64,000 nt of DNA from Synchiropus splendidus (GCF_027744825.2 NC_071335.1:30889501-30953500); one strand, 5' to 3'. Numbered from the stretch's first letter, positions 44,459 through 62,885 are shown. Numbers and translations: made by a program. The notes: generated by a model not told the origin, from the letters alone.

Positions 44459-47400
44459 ATGACGCTGGAGGCGATCCGTTACCGGGCCGGGTCTCTGCAG
44501 ATCCTCAACCAGCTGCTGCTGCCTCACCAGACGGTGTACGAGGACGTGCGCTCGGTGCAGGACGCCTACGAGGCCATCAAGTCCATGAAGGTAAGACCCT
44601 CCGCGGCAGTCTGTCGCCCTGCAGGCCCGCCGCATGTGCGTGTCTCCCCGGCTCCATTGTGCTCCCTCCGCCGCTCTCGGCCCTGTTTTGTTTGGATGCA
44701 CCTGCAGCAGCTCCATCCTCCCCCAAATTCCAGACCCGGGCTTCTTCTGCAGGAGACTCGCGCTCCTCCACCTCTTTCTTTGAGAGAGATTTGATGAATT
44801 ATTAATGACCCTCGCCGGGTTTTTGTTCATGATTTGATCTGGTGCCGCACCCCCCACCCCTCCGATTTTGTATCCCGAAAAAATGAAGCCAGGGTTCAGG
44901 GGCACGCTGCGCAAGTTCCCATCAGCTTTGGTGACTGAAGGAATGTGGCATGATCGGAGGCGGTGATGTCATGGTGACTGATTAGGAATTGAAATGACCT
45001 CACTGATAGATGATCTCACTCAGTCACAACTTGGGCTCAGGTCTTTTCCCCTGAAGAGTGAAAAAGTTTGCTTGCTTTCTGGATCCATTCCCTTGGCTGT
45101 TGTGGGACACCTTGGCCGCCCCATCATGGGGAAGACAGACGGAGAGAGACACCCTCACAAGCTTAGCGGTGGATTACTGAGGGTTTTTTTTTTTTTTAAG
45201 AGCAGATAAATTCCTTCCATTTCAATGTGCTCTGCGTAATTGTGCTTTCTGAATACTGATCTAAAATTCCAGAATGGCTGATGAGTGTTCTAGTCGCAAA
45301 AACGCTGATGCGACGAAATCTAGATGGAAGTGAAAGTTATGCCCTCTCAGCTTGCCTTCACTTCCTTGGGCGTGGGAGCCTGCCTTGGCTTCATCGTGTT
45401 GCCGGTGTGGATGCCTTGGTCAGTCCTCTCTAACTCCCTCCTCCCCCCCCACAGGTAAGGGGCGCCCCAGCCATCGCCATCGTCGGCTGCCTCAGCCTGG
45501 CGGTGGAGCTGCGGGCAGGTGCCGGTGGTGATGACCCAGTGACCTTCATCAGGGAGTCCCTGTGCCGCCTGACTTCAGCCAGGCCCACTGCTGTCAACAT
45601 GGGCCGGGCAGCACGTGAGCTGATGGAGTTTGCAGAGAACGAGAGCATGGAGAAGAACTCGGAGCAGCTGAGAGAAAGGTAGGATTTGGGGGCGTTGAGT
45701 TGTGTGCTGTCTTCTGATGGATATGTGTTAGATGCATTTGTAGGTGGTGAAGTTGGTTAGGGGATCCTTCCCTTTTGGGGCTAGTGATGCTGTGGAAAAA
45801 TGATCAATAGTACGACACTACTACGATATTGACTGGACTGATACTGTTCACCCATTCACATGGCCCATTTTTCTCATTTCTCTCTTCCAAGCACTTCTGC
45901 TTGTGTGTATACCAGGAGGCCCGCACAAAATGTAGTCACATTCTTGAGGACACACAGGCATACGCAGGTATCTTGTGATACGATACGTATCCTGATACAG
46001 GAGTGGCGATACAATACATTGGGATGTTGTAAATTCAGCAAGATATTGAAATTGAGCCATGATTTTAAGGGGGGAAATCAGACAATGTATGGGGTCCAGT
46101 ACAAGTTTATTGTTATGACGTCAGTCTAGTGAAACTTTCAGTTAAATTTGACACTGCAACAGAGGAATGAGTCACTAATCACCAAAATAGCTCCAGTGTA
46201 GAGATAGAAAACGATCGTATTAAACACATGTCACAAATGCTGCAACATGTCCAAGTATCTATGTATTAAATATTGATATCAAGACAATATCACACAATCA
46301 AGGATTGTAATTTTCATCAAAAATATTGGAACATGTATCGCAATAATTGAGCATATGTATATTTTCTCACAATATTGCAAAGAAGTCCTTTGGCAGTATA
46401 GGTACCATTAGATTGTAAGAAGATTAATGACATGTACTTCAAATTATAAGTGGCGGCAAGACCACCAACTATGAGATTTCTCATGCACAGGTGATATATA
46501 TCTCATTCATCAGTGACATTGTTGTATTCAATCTTCTGAAAATGCCACAGTTTTTTCAGTCGACTGGGTATAATCTAAGTACTTTAAAGTCACCAGTAAA
46601 GACCAAACTACACCACCGCAGTGGCCTGGTATCTACCAGGCGTCAATCATCTGTGTGACTGGATGCAGCTGCCCATCATAAATCCGTAGCCTTCAACGTG
46701 ACTTATTGACAGCCAGTCAAGTGTTGTGCCGTCATTCAGAATAGAGAAAGGATGCAGCAAGTGTTGCGGCTTTGTTGCACTTTAGTGAGCTGCAGATCTC
46801 TCTTAACAGATCACAAGTTAAAAATGGAGACGACTCTCCACCCAGCACTTCATTAATTTAGTGTGAAAAGAAAGAAACACCTTGAGGGGTGTTTGCCACA
46901 CGCTATACAATATGTGTGAGCTGCCGCTGAGCCTTGCTGCGAGTGTTGTAAAGTGCAGTTTAACACTCCGGTCCGTCTGAATTCAGTGCTCCTTTAACTT
47001 CAGGATTTTAAGAATGGCTTCACCGATAACTGGAGAAGTTAATGAACAAGCAGGTTTGTATCGGGAGAAATAACTCGTAGGTAACGCTTGGTTTCTTTAA
47101 GAAGACTGATTGTTGGTTTCATTATTCAAACCTTTCAGATGAACATTTTTCTTTAGCCTTTGAGTCAATGTTTCGCTCTGCAGTGTGATCGCCTGGATCG
47201 AAGATATGCTGGAGCGTGACGTTAATGACAACAAGAAGATCGGGAACTATGGCGCCCAGCACATCCTGTCCGGCGTGCCGAGGGACTCGGTGACCATTCT
47301 CACACACTGCAACACCGGCTCGCTGGCCACGGCCGGGTACGGCACAGCGCTGGGTGAGTGTGAACATGGCATTCAAGCTGAAACTTCTGAATGCACTCAA

Positions 47401-50400
47401 AAACACAATAGAAACCTTGGACGTTATGGAGCTTTGAAGAGTATCTTTGCTTTAGATCCAGTTATTGTGTATTATTGTGTTGATGCTTTGAGTGATGGAA
47501 TACCAAAACAATGGACTGCCGGCGCTCTAACACTCATGTGTGTGCAGGGGTGGTGCGAAGCCTACACTCACTGGGTCGACTGAAGCGGGTGTACTGCACA
47601 GAGACCCGACCTTATAACCAGGGGTCCAGGTTGACGGCGTACGAGGTCGTCGCTGAGGGAATCCCAGCCACACTCATCACAGACAGCATGGCGGCGCTGA
47701 CAATGAGGGAAATGGGCATCACAGGTGTGTGACCTTCCTCATCCGTTGTCTGCTTCTTCTCCTGATTTCCCTCCTAAACGCGTCGCTCCCTCCTTAGCTG
47801 TGGTGGTCGGAGCAGATCGGGTGGTCGCCAACGGTGATACGGCCAACAAGGTGGGCACTTACCAACTGGCCATTGCTGCTAAGCATCATGGGATTCCTTT
47901 CTACGTGGCTGCACCGAGCACGTCATGCGACCTGAGCCTGGAGAGCGGCCGCGACATCATTATAGAAGTTCGCCCTCCAGAGGAGCTCACCAGTATAAAC
48001 GGAGTCCCAGTTGCTGCTCCAGGTAGGAGAAGTGGCTTCTGCTGGGTGTGTGGCATGCTAACATTCGAACGAGGGCTTTACAAATGATTTAACATACTAA
48101 CAACAGCTCAGAGGAACTTGCTGGTGATAATAGACGAGTATCATGTTTGGTGCAAGTTAAAATCAAAGCACATTTTGATTGACAGCTTAAGTTTGACTGT
48201 GGTCAGGTTTTCTACTCTCAAACAAGTGAAATGTCCCAGTGTTTTGTAGTAACTGAATTTAACGCTCATGAGCATTGTTGTGTGTGTACTTCTTTGTGAT
48301 GCCTTATGCAGTCCAAACTCTAATAGACAAGTGACAGTAAATGGGCCTTTGACTATTGTGGATATGAACAATATCCGTTTACCTTGCTCATCCTGAATAT
48401 AAAGCTCCATCAGTGGTAAATGTTGTCCCTTCAATGGGAAGCCAGGCCCAACCAACCATAGCCCTTGTTTCTTTTTGCCATTGTCCAATAGCTGTGGCAT
48501 CATTCCCAGCTCCATCTTCCCACTTCCGAGGTAACAACATTGCTTATGCACTTGAAGGTAACACAAATCTGTTCAGAAACATGATCATCAGAGCCGCTAG
48601 TCCAAAACATTTTTCAAACCTTAACCAAGCAAGAACTTCAGTCAAATGTAAACCAAAAACTCCTTGCAGGATCCATGTCGTAGATGGTAACATGCTAGCG
48701 CTGCTAGCTAAGTAGGAGCTGCTCAGGATGGCTCCTCTGAGGCTGTAGATGATGGGCCAACACTATCATTGTGGTCGAGGGTTGTTCTGGGGTGAGGGAC
48801 TGCAGTGGATAACACACACGTATTTATGTTTTATGGGGACATTTCATTGACTTTCATGCCTAAACCTAACCATCCAAAACAAATGGTTAACCTTAACAAG
48901 GACCCAAACCAAACTTAAATTCAATTAAAATGGCCCAGGTATTTTGAAGCAAATAGCATAAGGTCCCCCACAAGGAGGTGTGTTTCTAAGAATTGGTCCC
49001 CGCAGGTATAGCTATGCAAGCTCACACACACTAAGGGTGTGTCAAAGTCCAAACAAAAAAAGGTGACAAGGCTGTGAACCAAGATGGAGGTGATGTTGAT
49101 GCTTTTCCACAGGTATGTGCAGGAAGGAAATGTGCAGAGTGGGTTGTGTGATAGATTTGAGAGTGCAGTGATAATGAAGTGCAGAGGTGACGCCTAGACT
49201 TTGTAGCTGGGATGTTGGGGATAGCGTGGAGCTGTTGATTGTGGGAGGGATGGCTGTTAGTTTAGTCTCACACTGAAGAGAATCGTCGCTGATCATTGTT
49301 TTCCACAAACACAAGGCATTAGCTTCAGGAAACTTGCCGTCAGTCCGAACCTTGCAAACTCGAGCGACTCCACTAGTTCATCAGGGCCGCTGCTCGCTCA
49401 CCATCTGTCGTTCCCACTTTGCTTTTTAACCTGCGCCAAAATGAGGGGCTTTGAAATATTTATTTCTGTCCATTTTCCTGCTTATTCATTAATTCTTTCT
49501 CTGTCATGTTCCCTCCAAACTCTGTGGCATTCTCCCAGAATGCAGCTAAAGAAGTGGGGTGGTTACACAGACCAGGGCCTTTGGGACTTGAGTGCAGTGG
49601 GTGCGAAAGTGGGCAGGGAGGATTTAAATCACACTTTTACCGCATCATATGGTAGAAATGTAGACTGTCCTTGACCAGTCATTTTCTTTATGCCATTCTG
49701 CTCATGTGTTTCCTGAACACAAACTTGACCCTCAATCCTGCATAGTCCACAAGGGTTTTACAGTGGGCGTGACGTAGGTCCAGTGATGGAGCCGACTCTT
49801 TTCCCCGCGACAGTCTGGGGTTGGTACTCTGCACTTTCTGAGACAGGTTTACTGTAATCATGGAGATGGTGTGTGACCATGAAGGAGAGTTGGTCATGGA
49901 GATTTCTTTTGTTTTTCCAATCGATCCGTGTATCCATCTTCATGAACGCAGGAGCCTATCAAAGTGCGTCTACCTGTCCATGCTAATATATATTTTCCTC
50001 AGGAGCCAGGCCCATGTGATACACATGAAATTACAGACGGGCTCAAACGTGATAGGGAAGCAACAAAAACAGGCGCTAAGAAGAGTGGGGGGGACAAGAG
50101 AGGGAGTTATTTTTGCAGTTTATTGAATTGGGCTTTCATGGCTGTTTTGGGTTATTAGACTGGGAGAGTGAGGAGACGAAACAGAGTCTCTGATCAAATT
50201 AAGAGGAGGAGCTATTTATATTGGCAGGTCGATCTCACGCTGGACTGTCATGTCGCGGGTCGGGCGGCGTGAGTCTGAGCCTGTGTGTCACCGAGTCAGT
50301 GGGTTCCAATTGCGACTCAGACTGGTGACATCAGAGTAATTTAAGTGCACTAATTCAATAAGCGCGTGGATCCCCAGAGACACAGACGGGCACTCGCACG

Positions 50401-52063
50401 TTTAATTGCTCCTTAAAATTCCGCTTCTCTCCCGAGTCTTTTAATGGCTGACTGAGTTGTCGGTGTAACACTTTAACAGGTTCCATTAAGTTTCATCAAA
50501 CAGTCCGCCGCTTCTTTTTTGTCTGTTATCTGTGCTGTTTTCACGCCATATTTATTTCCTTCGACAAAAGTGCCTAAGACAAAAAGCCTGGTTTGCTTGT
50601 GTTCCCTGTGTGTCACTGTGGAACCTGTCTAAGGTACGAGAATCAAGTCATTGAAATAAATCCACTTTCATATGGCTGAAGTAGCGAAATGTGGATTACT
50701 GCCACATAAATGGCCAGTGTGACACTTTGGGACGCAAGTCTGAAGTTTCACACCCAGAAGTGATCTTACGTGTGAACAAAATATAGCTTATTATGGCACA
50801 TGCTGTACAGCTTGTGCACGGCATTGTTTTGACCTCCTTTAAAAAGCAATATTTCTGCTGAGTGGTCAGGAAAGTGGAGAGAAAGGGTGGTCTCCGGGTA
50901 TTTATCAGTCAGGGTGGCAGGGGATGATGGTGTTTCCATTAACGGACACAGACAGAGATCGGCGAATCTCCCGTCTGAAAAAATGAACTTTAACTGCAGC
51001 AAATTGGCTCTCCTGCATGTGTTGTGTGATCAGTAACGTAGGACCGCTATGGTGCTTTCAGTAGCGTAGGAAAAAAAGAGAATAAATGAATATCAGCCAC
51101 ACAAACATTAAAAAATATATTCTAAGTTTTTAATAATTACGCAGTCGCTGCCGATCACATCTGGAAGTTTAAGTTTAACCTCACCTCTACACAACTTTTG
51201 GTCCACTATATTTGAACGCTTGTCACAGGCCTACTCCAGGAACATTCAGCCAAAATTCGAACTGGCCATTTTCGGATGTTTTGAAGAGACTTCTGGTCTG
51301 CCTCATGCATCTCAAGATGCCCTAAATTTGGGTGCAGTGATGGCAAAGAAACCCATTTTCCTCAAGTGGAAATCAAGTCAGCCTCCTTCTTTTGACCACT
51401 GGCACAGCAAGATGGTGTCTTTTATTCAATTAGAAAGACTTGGATGTAGTAAACCCTACAAGATAGATAAATTTGAGAGAACCTGAGCACCATTTCTGAA
51501 GCATTGTCAAATAACCACTCTAGTTCCCTGACTTTGACCTTTGAGATTCTGGGTTGAAATTGATTCTGTTTTCAATCCAGATGCCTATTTGTGTATATAT
51601 CCCGTATATATGCAGAATTAATCTAGGGTTTATCTTGTTTATACTACTCTGTTGAGTAGTATCTGGCAGCCAAAGTGGCACTGTATGTGTGTGGGTTTTT
51701 TTTTTATTATTTATTTATCCATTATTATTATTCATTTATTCATTCCTCTTTTTTCTTTTTCCGTTTTTCTCATTTGTTGAGCTACTTATCATTGTGATCT
51801 AACTGGAATATTGTACATTTTGTAAGTATCAGACTGTAAAATGTAAAATCAATGAAATGCATGAAAAAAGAAATGTTAAACTTAACCTCGTGGAAAATCT
51901 GAACGTAATCTTGTTGTTGTTGTCTGCAGGTGTGGAAGTTTGGAACCCCGCATTTGATGTGACCCCTCATCAGCTCATCACCGGAGGCATCATCACGGAG
52001 CTGGGGGTCTTCCTCCCCTCAGAGCTCCAGGCAGCGCTAACCGGCCGCCTCACGGCCCTCTAG
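44459..52063 (+). CDS. mri1: methylthioribose-1-phosphate isomerase
   Basis: Exons: 44459-44590, 45455-45678, 47184-47353, 47548-47724, 47798-48022, 51930-52063. They give 353 residues (human about 369), phases consistent. The enzyme converts 5-methylthioribose-1-phosphate to methylthioribulose-1-phosphate in the methionine salvage pathway, in the cytosol. The fold is eIF2B-like. Catalytic Cys161 is in [14 protein letters not shown] and catalytic Asp241 in [19 protein letters not shown]; their spacing of 80 residues equals that of bacterial MtnA (Cys160/Asp240). The early block [11 protein letters not shown] is the phosphate/ribose-binding segment of the family. The C-terminus ends with [20 protein letters not shown], also typical. 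The last intron of 3.9 kb holds a dispersed repeat and an L1-like tail. In human, MRI1 and C19orf53 are also neighbours. Confidence 0.96.
48825..49030. repeat. dispersed teleost repeat in the last mri1 intron
   Basis: The element starts tatggggacatttcattgac, passes through taaacctaaccatcc-type text and ends ggtccccgcaggta, flanked by short CA runs. The opposed ggggac/gtcccc ends suggest a short non-autonomous DNA transposon. I recognise the pattern as common in fish genomes but cannot name the family. Confidence 0.45.
51225..51860 (+). mobile_element. L1-like LINE 3' end in the last mri1 intron
   Basis: From about 51238 the + strand reads [16 protein letters not shown], then [20 protein letters not shown], then [15 protein letters not shown] and IDKFERT. 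This is like the extreme C-terminus of fish L1-type ORF2, where an aliphatic K-W-K segment, PPSF..W and LE+....S...+F are conserved. A T-rich non-coding tail follows. The reverse transcriptase proper is missing, so it is a 5'-truncated copy in sense orientation. Confidence 0.6.
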
Positions 52064-55000
52064 AGCTCCGCACCACCACCTGCTGGTCCTTGTGGATCAT
52101 GGCACCTTAAGGCCACACATTTTCAAAAGACACTAGCTTCATCCCACACTCATTGTCTGTTTTTTTTTTCTTTTTTTTTTTAAGTTGCACGGTCACTGTG
52201 ACATGCCAGTGATGCACACACAAACATAGTTAAAGGTGCGGAATAATATGTCGGTTTTGTTACTGACCTACTTTTGTAGATGTTTCCTCATCTCACCCCC
52301 AGTCTGTCGGACCCTCGTCATTCTCTCGACGCCCCTTTCTCTTTCTCAAAGGCTTCTTTGACAACGAGTCGTGCTCAGCTGGGCTCCAACTCTGAACAAA
52401 TTTTAGCTCGAGGTGATTTTTCAGGGCATGTAAACTACCAAAAGTCTAGAAACAAGTGACATATTCTATAACCAGTCGTGATTTTGGTTTCTAAAATGCT
52501 GCTATCCACTTGTAAATATACATGATCCCTGCAGGTAGGATGTACATATGTAGAAAACTAACCCCTGCTAGTATTTTAACCAAATGAGTGGTTGTTAAAT
52601 TTACAAGAGGACATTGAAATGTTATATTAACATTTATTTTCTTTTTTCAAGTGTAGATACTCTTTTGTACGGGGTTAATCCAAAGTCTTTTCCCCCCCTG
52701 TGGCCAAATTTTGAACCAGTGGAATTTGGGCCATCGTTGGTCAGCTGAAGCCTGGAGACAAACGTGGCTGTATTTATACCTCACTTCTTTTTTGTATCTC
52801 AATATTTCTGGTTATATTTGATGGAATCATGCTTCTCATGATGTGCTCGTGTATGTTACGTTCTTCATCCACACTGACGTTCACTCATCTGCACAGTTGG
52901 AATGGATTGTTAAAAAGAAGAAAAAGACATGTCCCTTTTTTTTTTTTTGCCAAAACAGCTGTTCTTAAATACAGGTTTGCCCCAAAATAAACTTTAAACA
53001 TGAGCTCCTGCAGATCCTTTTCTTTTGCAGCTTCTTCTTGAACTCTAATTGTAGTCATCTCTTTCGTATCTGAACTAAGGGGCAACATCATTTCTCTGGA
53101 GCTCTCTGTTGCTCTTTAGAAATAAAAATGGTTATTTTGGATTTTTAACTACTATGAATCTCTCGCCTTTTTTTTAAATCCCAAATTATTTCTTGTGAAT
53201 CCTTCCCCCGGCCATGTGTTTGATGGCAGTTGTAGTCTTAAATCCAAACCTGCACACAAAGCAGTCCCTCTTTATTCTGGGGTGAACTGATGCTGTGAGT
53301 CACCTGTGTTGTCTGGTCGTCCCCACATAAACAGAGAATGTAACATTGACCTCAGATAATCCTGTCTGGGATGAATCCAGGCAACGTACAACATGCCTTC
53401 ATGTTGAGTTCAGAATGTGCTTATTGGTTCCATTTTGAGATTCCAAGCGAGGTGATATTTTCAGAAACTGATTCTGACGCTGATGTGTTCTGGACATTAT
53501 GACCATCTGTTGTAACAGAGGCTGCAAACAGTCAAACATGGACCCGGATACTAATCCAACAAATGTGGTCTCAAATTGAAATTCAAATCTGAAATGAAAC
53601 CTCACTTTCTGACTTAAAAACATAGCCTGCATGTCAAAGCACCTTTACCATGAGTGCAGACTTGCCATACCCATCTGAAACAGCTTCTCACTGTACTGAA
53701 TGTCTCACAGCTCGCTGCCTTACATGCGCAGTAACTAAACTTCATCAGCCCACGCTCCCCCCTCATCTCACCCTGTCAATCCATTCACTTTTTAAATGTA
53801 GACCTCCATGATGAGTAGGTACATTTAACAAAAATTAGTAGCTCTACTAGCAGAATTTGGATCATCTTCAATACAAAAAAAATATTTGTAAATATTTCCT
53901 AAATAAAAAGGTCTTGTTCACCACTGACAAACACACAACCTTGCTTTCTAACTTCTTCAAAGTAGCTCTTGGACATCGATTGCAGTATTTAAGATATTTA
54001 TACATATAAAAAGTCACTGTCATCGCCGTTTTCCTCTGTGCATGACCCCACCTCCCATATTCCACAGTGATGACGCTCCTTCACACATACACACGACACA
54101 CTGACACAATAATGTAGTCACTTTTATTCCTCTGTTGTGTACAGTTTTGGGGTTAAATGTTTAAGACATGTAGCAATTTCCATTTTCGTAATGGCAACTG
54201 GTCTTTGTAAACCTTTTCTTTGAGAAGACTGTTGTTTGGTTGTGGTTTGTAGTTTTGGTTTCAGAACCTTGTGTTTTGGTTTGACCGTTAGAGCACCACA
54301 AAGGGGAGGCCTCCTCGACCATACACACTACCTCTACGTCTGCGTTCATGGACTCTGACACCGAAATGCATGAACAGTTCACATGCAGATTGCAGTTTAA
54401 CAGATGGGAAAGTGTCTGTGACAACATGTTAACCAAATTTCTTCTTTTTGTTTTTGTATCTTGCACAAACCTGTGGTGGTACTTTTTGAGATTTGCCAAA
54501 GTAGTATTACTCCAGCTTGTGTATGGTAATAGATTGGAGCCAAATTCTTCTTTTGTGCAGCAGAGGCAGTTTAGTCTGCTGTGTTTTGTTGTTGTTAAGC
54601 ACAGTACAACTTTGAGGCATTTGTGCTGGTCTTTCTGGCTCCTTTAAGGTGAAGTTGCTATCGCATTCTTTATGCAAGATGAGAGTGTAAACGCTGACTT
54701 GTAATGTTGTGTTCCTCCCCTTTCACGTGGATATTTACCCTAGTACCTATAACCCAAAGTACCTTTGTCACAACTGTGTCAAATCCAGCCACATGTTTAC
54801 TCAACAGTCAGGGTTATGAGTATTTAGCAGGATTTCCACCGGCCTGCAATATTCATGTAAGGAGTGTTTATCATATGGTCTCTATAAGTTGAACTATGTA
54901 GTTGAAGAGTCACTTACCTGTTGGGTTCAGTTTGTAACAGCTATGTGTTTTTGTTTTTGTTTTTTACCCCAAAATATATCTATATCAATAAAAAATGATC

Positions 55001-55320
55001 AGTCATGGATTGAGAGTTTCTTCACCCTGGCTCAAAGAAAATAATAAATTCACATTGAAATACAACAGTCTCTTGTTTGGAATAAGAGCAAGTGTGAATC
55101 GGCCTCATTCAAGAGGTATCCTTTTACTTTATTTCATTTTACTTAATGGAAAATACACACATTTAATTTCTAAGAGTTCAGAAGTACCAAAACGTAATGT
55201 GCATCGGTACCGGTCCTGACAAACGTGACATCCGTACGTTTCAGCCACTAAGTGTTCCTCGCCAGTTGGTGGCGGAATAGAGTCGCGTCCTTAAATAATA
55301 TCCTGGCGTAGAAGAAGAAG
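52064..55320. other. mri1 3' UTR and intergenic sequence
   Basis: AATAAA motifs at about 52986 and 53121 suggest a 3' UTR of 0.9-1.05 kb. A further AATAAA near 54988 could end a longer form. No other gene is seen. Confidence 0.45.
53121..53126 (+). terminator. mri1: candidate polyadenylation signal of mri1
   Basis: AATAAA about 1.06 kb after the stop. An earlier AATAAA near 52986 is equally canonical, so the true site is not settled. Confidence 0.45.
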
Positions 55321-55350
55321 TCCGAAGCACTTACTTCTGAGCTAGCTACA

Positions 55351-55903
55351 ATGGCTCAAGGTTCGAAGAAGTTTAAAGCTCAGAAACCGGGAGCATCCAA
55401 AAAGAATCAACAGAGGAACGTGAAGGGCCCAAAGAAAGGAGGTATGAGGGCTGATAAATGCTATAATATCGTATGGAACGCGCTTATTTGTAACCAGCTG
55501 AACATCCAGCATGTGACACAACATGGACACGTTGTTTACAGTAGTTGGAACGTCAGACGATTATGTGGAGGTTTAATTTCCTGTGCCGCTTGACTGTATC
55601 ATCATTTTTTAATGTCAACCCATCTGCTTTTTGTTTATTGTTTAAGCATCTGCTTTGGAAGAGCAATGGTTGGTTTCGTTGTAACAACACTGTGCTGACT
55701 GTCAGATCTGAAACTCTGGTTCTACGTGTTTTCTGTGGTGTGGAAAAAGTCAATATTAATTAACTTATCGTCTTTTGTTTGTTAGGAAGGATCATTGCTC
55801 CCAAGAAGGCTCAAGTGGTCCAACAACAAAAGCTCAAACAGGTGAAAAGATTTAGATCGATTTGCCTTTTTTTAAATTCAGTTGTATCCTCAGCATGTGA
55901 GGT

Positions 55904-55979
<76 letters not shown>

Positions 55980-56565
55980 ACGTCTAGATTGCAAGCATAG
56001 CTGTCTTCATAATCTAGAAGAAACTTGTGCTCTCCCCTGGTAACCTGTGTCACATGTGGAAACCTATGGTATGTTCATATGTTGTAATGTTTTGTGGAAA
56101 CCTTTCAGAGATGTGGAAACTTCTTGTGCTCATGCAACACTCACATGCACTTGGAAACACATATGGTAGCATTGTGAACATGTATTACGTCTCTACGCCA
56201 ACATGAAACATCGATATCCCTGTAGCTGTCATATGAAACAAACACAGCAATAAATAAAGGATCTATAATAATTTCAAATAAGTTGCCATTGCCAGCTAGT
56301 ATATCCATGCCTCAAGACTTGGGTAGTAGTGGTTCCTGTGTTGTTTTTATGTGGTTTGTTGTTCAGTCACTGTATCTGTCTTTGCCAGCACAAGCCTTAC
56401 AAAAAGTGCTGTCCTATTTTATTTTCATTGAAGGGTCTTGAGGTTGCCATCAGGAACAAAATTGAACAGGAGGTAACGCAGAAGGCGAGTTCATCCCTCC
56501 ACAAGCCCCTGAGCGTCGTCAAAGGGCCAGAAGGAAAAGCCAAACCAGGGGGAAGCTCCAAATAG
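55351..56565 (+). CDS. C19orf53 / LYDG10 homolog, small basic nuclear protein
   Basis: Exons 55351-55441, 55786-55841 and 56434-56565 give 92 residues (human 99). The N-terminus MAQGSKKFKAQKP, the core RIIAPKKAQVVQQQKLK and the C-terminal EVAIRNKIEQ...KASSSL track the human protein along its length. The biochemical role is not established; the family is lysine-rich, UPF0390-type. The start is fixed by the conserved MAQG. Its place just after mri1 matches human chromosome 19. Intron 2 holds a (TA)n array. Confidence 0.92.
55911..55975. repeat. (AT)n microsatellite, about 32 units
   Basis: A perfect AT array in intron 2 of the C19orf53 homolog. It is self-complementary and prone to cruciform extrusion and assembly error. 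Confidence 0.95.
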
Positions 56566-56776
56566 ACTGCTTGCATAAATGAGTGTTGAAATGAATTGGT
56601 CAATCTTGTTTTGCTTTACTTTGTGTGTCAATAGTTATTTCATGATCATTTGAACCAGAATCCTATATGCTGTTTATAACAGTACATGTTTTGTGATGAG
56701 GTTTCTGAGTTTCATTGAGTGTTGTAGCCTTTCACTCAAATAGTAAACATGTGATGCTCACCTGTGTACATGTGTC

Positions 56777-56782
56777 ATTAAA
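56777..56782 (+). terminator. polyadenylation signal (ATTAAA) of the C19orf53 homolog
   Basis: ATTAAA about 210 bases after the stop, the common variant signal. Confidence 0.5.
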
Positions 56783-57239
56783 ATATGTACAGTATCAAGT
56801 CTCTTCTAGCTCACCTTTTGTGGCCACCATAGTACCTAGTTCACGTTTCAACAACTACCTAAAGCGTTCGACACAGTGTTTTTTATTTTTACTTCCATTG
56901 CTATTATTGTGTGTGTTTCCCTGTAAATATATATTCTTCTATTTCCTACTTGAAAATCGGAAGTGCATCACCAAAATCATAGTTCATTGTGTGGACAGCT
57001 GAAGGAAGCATGGCTGTGAACAGTTGGTATAAGTGCTGAACTGTCAAGGTGAGAGTTGCACCACGTGTTTCATTTGTTGTGATACAGACACATGGACAGT
57101 CGCTGTGGAAAACGTCCAAATACGGTATTTGTAGTTTAAGAAAAACATGCCTACAAACAATGACACGCACAAACCAGGTGTACCTTGAAGTATTTTCTTC
57201 ACAAAAACAAAGAAATATGAAAATGACATATTGCACTCC

Positions 57240-57581
57240 GTACTGTAGCGCCCAATGGTGACGTCACTCGGACTGTTCCGCGGCAAAATAGCGTTTCTCC
57301 TCCCAAACGTCATCATAGCTCGACTTTTATGGTAAACAACGGAGTTCCCAGTGACAGAGTGAGCCGGTCTGTTTGCTGGGTGCTGAGAGCACCTCCACAG
57401 CCCTTTCCACCGAACCTCCATCATCAGCGAGGGCGGGACGTCGCTTCCTCATTCCTCCAAAAATAGGAGTGGCCCAAGAAGAAGAGCAATAGCGAGACGC
57501 GGGACCTCGTCTGGGGTCAGTGGTGAGGATCGATTTGTGGCTTAAGTTCGCATCAATACGCTCTGTTATGGACAGCTGGAG
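57240..57581 (+). promoter_or_regulatory. carrier gene promoter with CCAAT and full CRE, and leader exon
   Basis: A ccaat box (57252) lies right before a palindromic CRE (tgacgtca, 57259-57266). CpG-rich sequence follows. A probable leader exon ends at 57581 (ctggag|gtaaga). The leader contains an ATG at 57568 that would open a short upstream frame rather than the main one. Confidence 0.5.
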
Positions 57582-58214
57582 GTAAGAGATACGCCAACAG
57601 TGTAGAATGGTATGTTGACAATTTTCTTCTACCATTTTTGGCTCTGATAACCACTGTAAAGTGCTTTTAATCGTCCCAAGGCTGCTCTCGAGTGTTACTC
57701 TGGTGGTTATTATTACGTTATTGCACGCTATTAGACTGTATTAGTTTACAGAATGTTAGCGTTAACCTATATTTACATCCACCATGTTCTTCTTTGACCT
57801 TCTCATCTTGTCATGATCTGTTTTACATCAAAATCTCAATTAAAAGACAGCAAGTATTTGCTATCCCCGACCCACGCTCAACCCTTCTCAATCCCCTTCA
57901 CACTTTGTTTTGTTATTTAAATTTAAAATGCATCGCAAACACTGCGAGACACATCGGAGAGAAGGGATGAAGCAGTGTGATATGAGTTAGCTGATTCATG
58001 CAGCATCTTCAGTAATAAAGAATAACAATTGAAGGACAAACCTTTTTTCTGTTTATTTTATTCCCAACAAACCATGGGGAAGGAAGTTGTATTAACCCCC
58101 TTGGGTGTATGAATGTATTGAGTCTGTGATTGCTCTGTTATTATTATCGTTTTACAGCACAGATGTTTTTTCTGACAAGTTGTTATAGGTCTGCTAAATG
58201 ACTGTGTGCCAGTC

Positions 58215-62885
<4,671 letters not shown>

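Noticed and set aside
44003..44914. 303-codon minus-strand ORF
   Set aside because: Antisense to the CpG-rich mri1 promoter and exon 1; arginine-rich low complexity with no domain.
48413..48715. 100-codon ORF in the last mri1 intron
   Set aside because: No family resemblance; mri1 splices over it.
58206..58214. GTG start nine bases before the carrier ATG
   Set aside because: A GTG start is not expected in a vertebrate gene; ATG at 58215 is available in frame.
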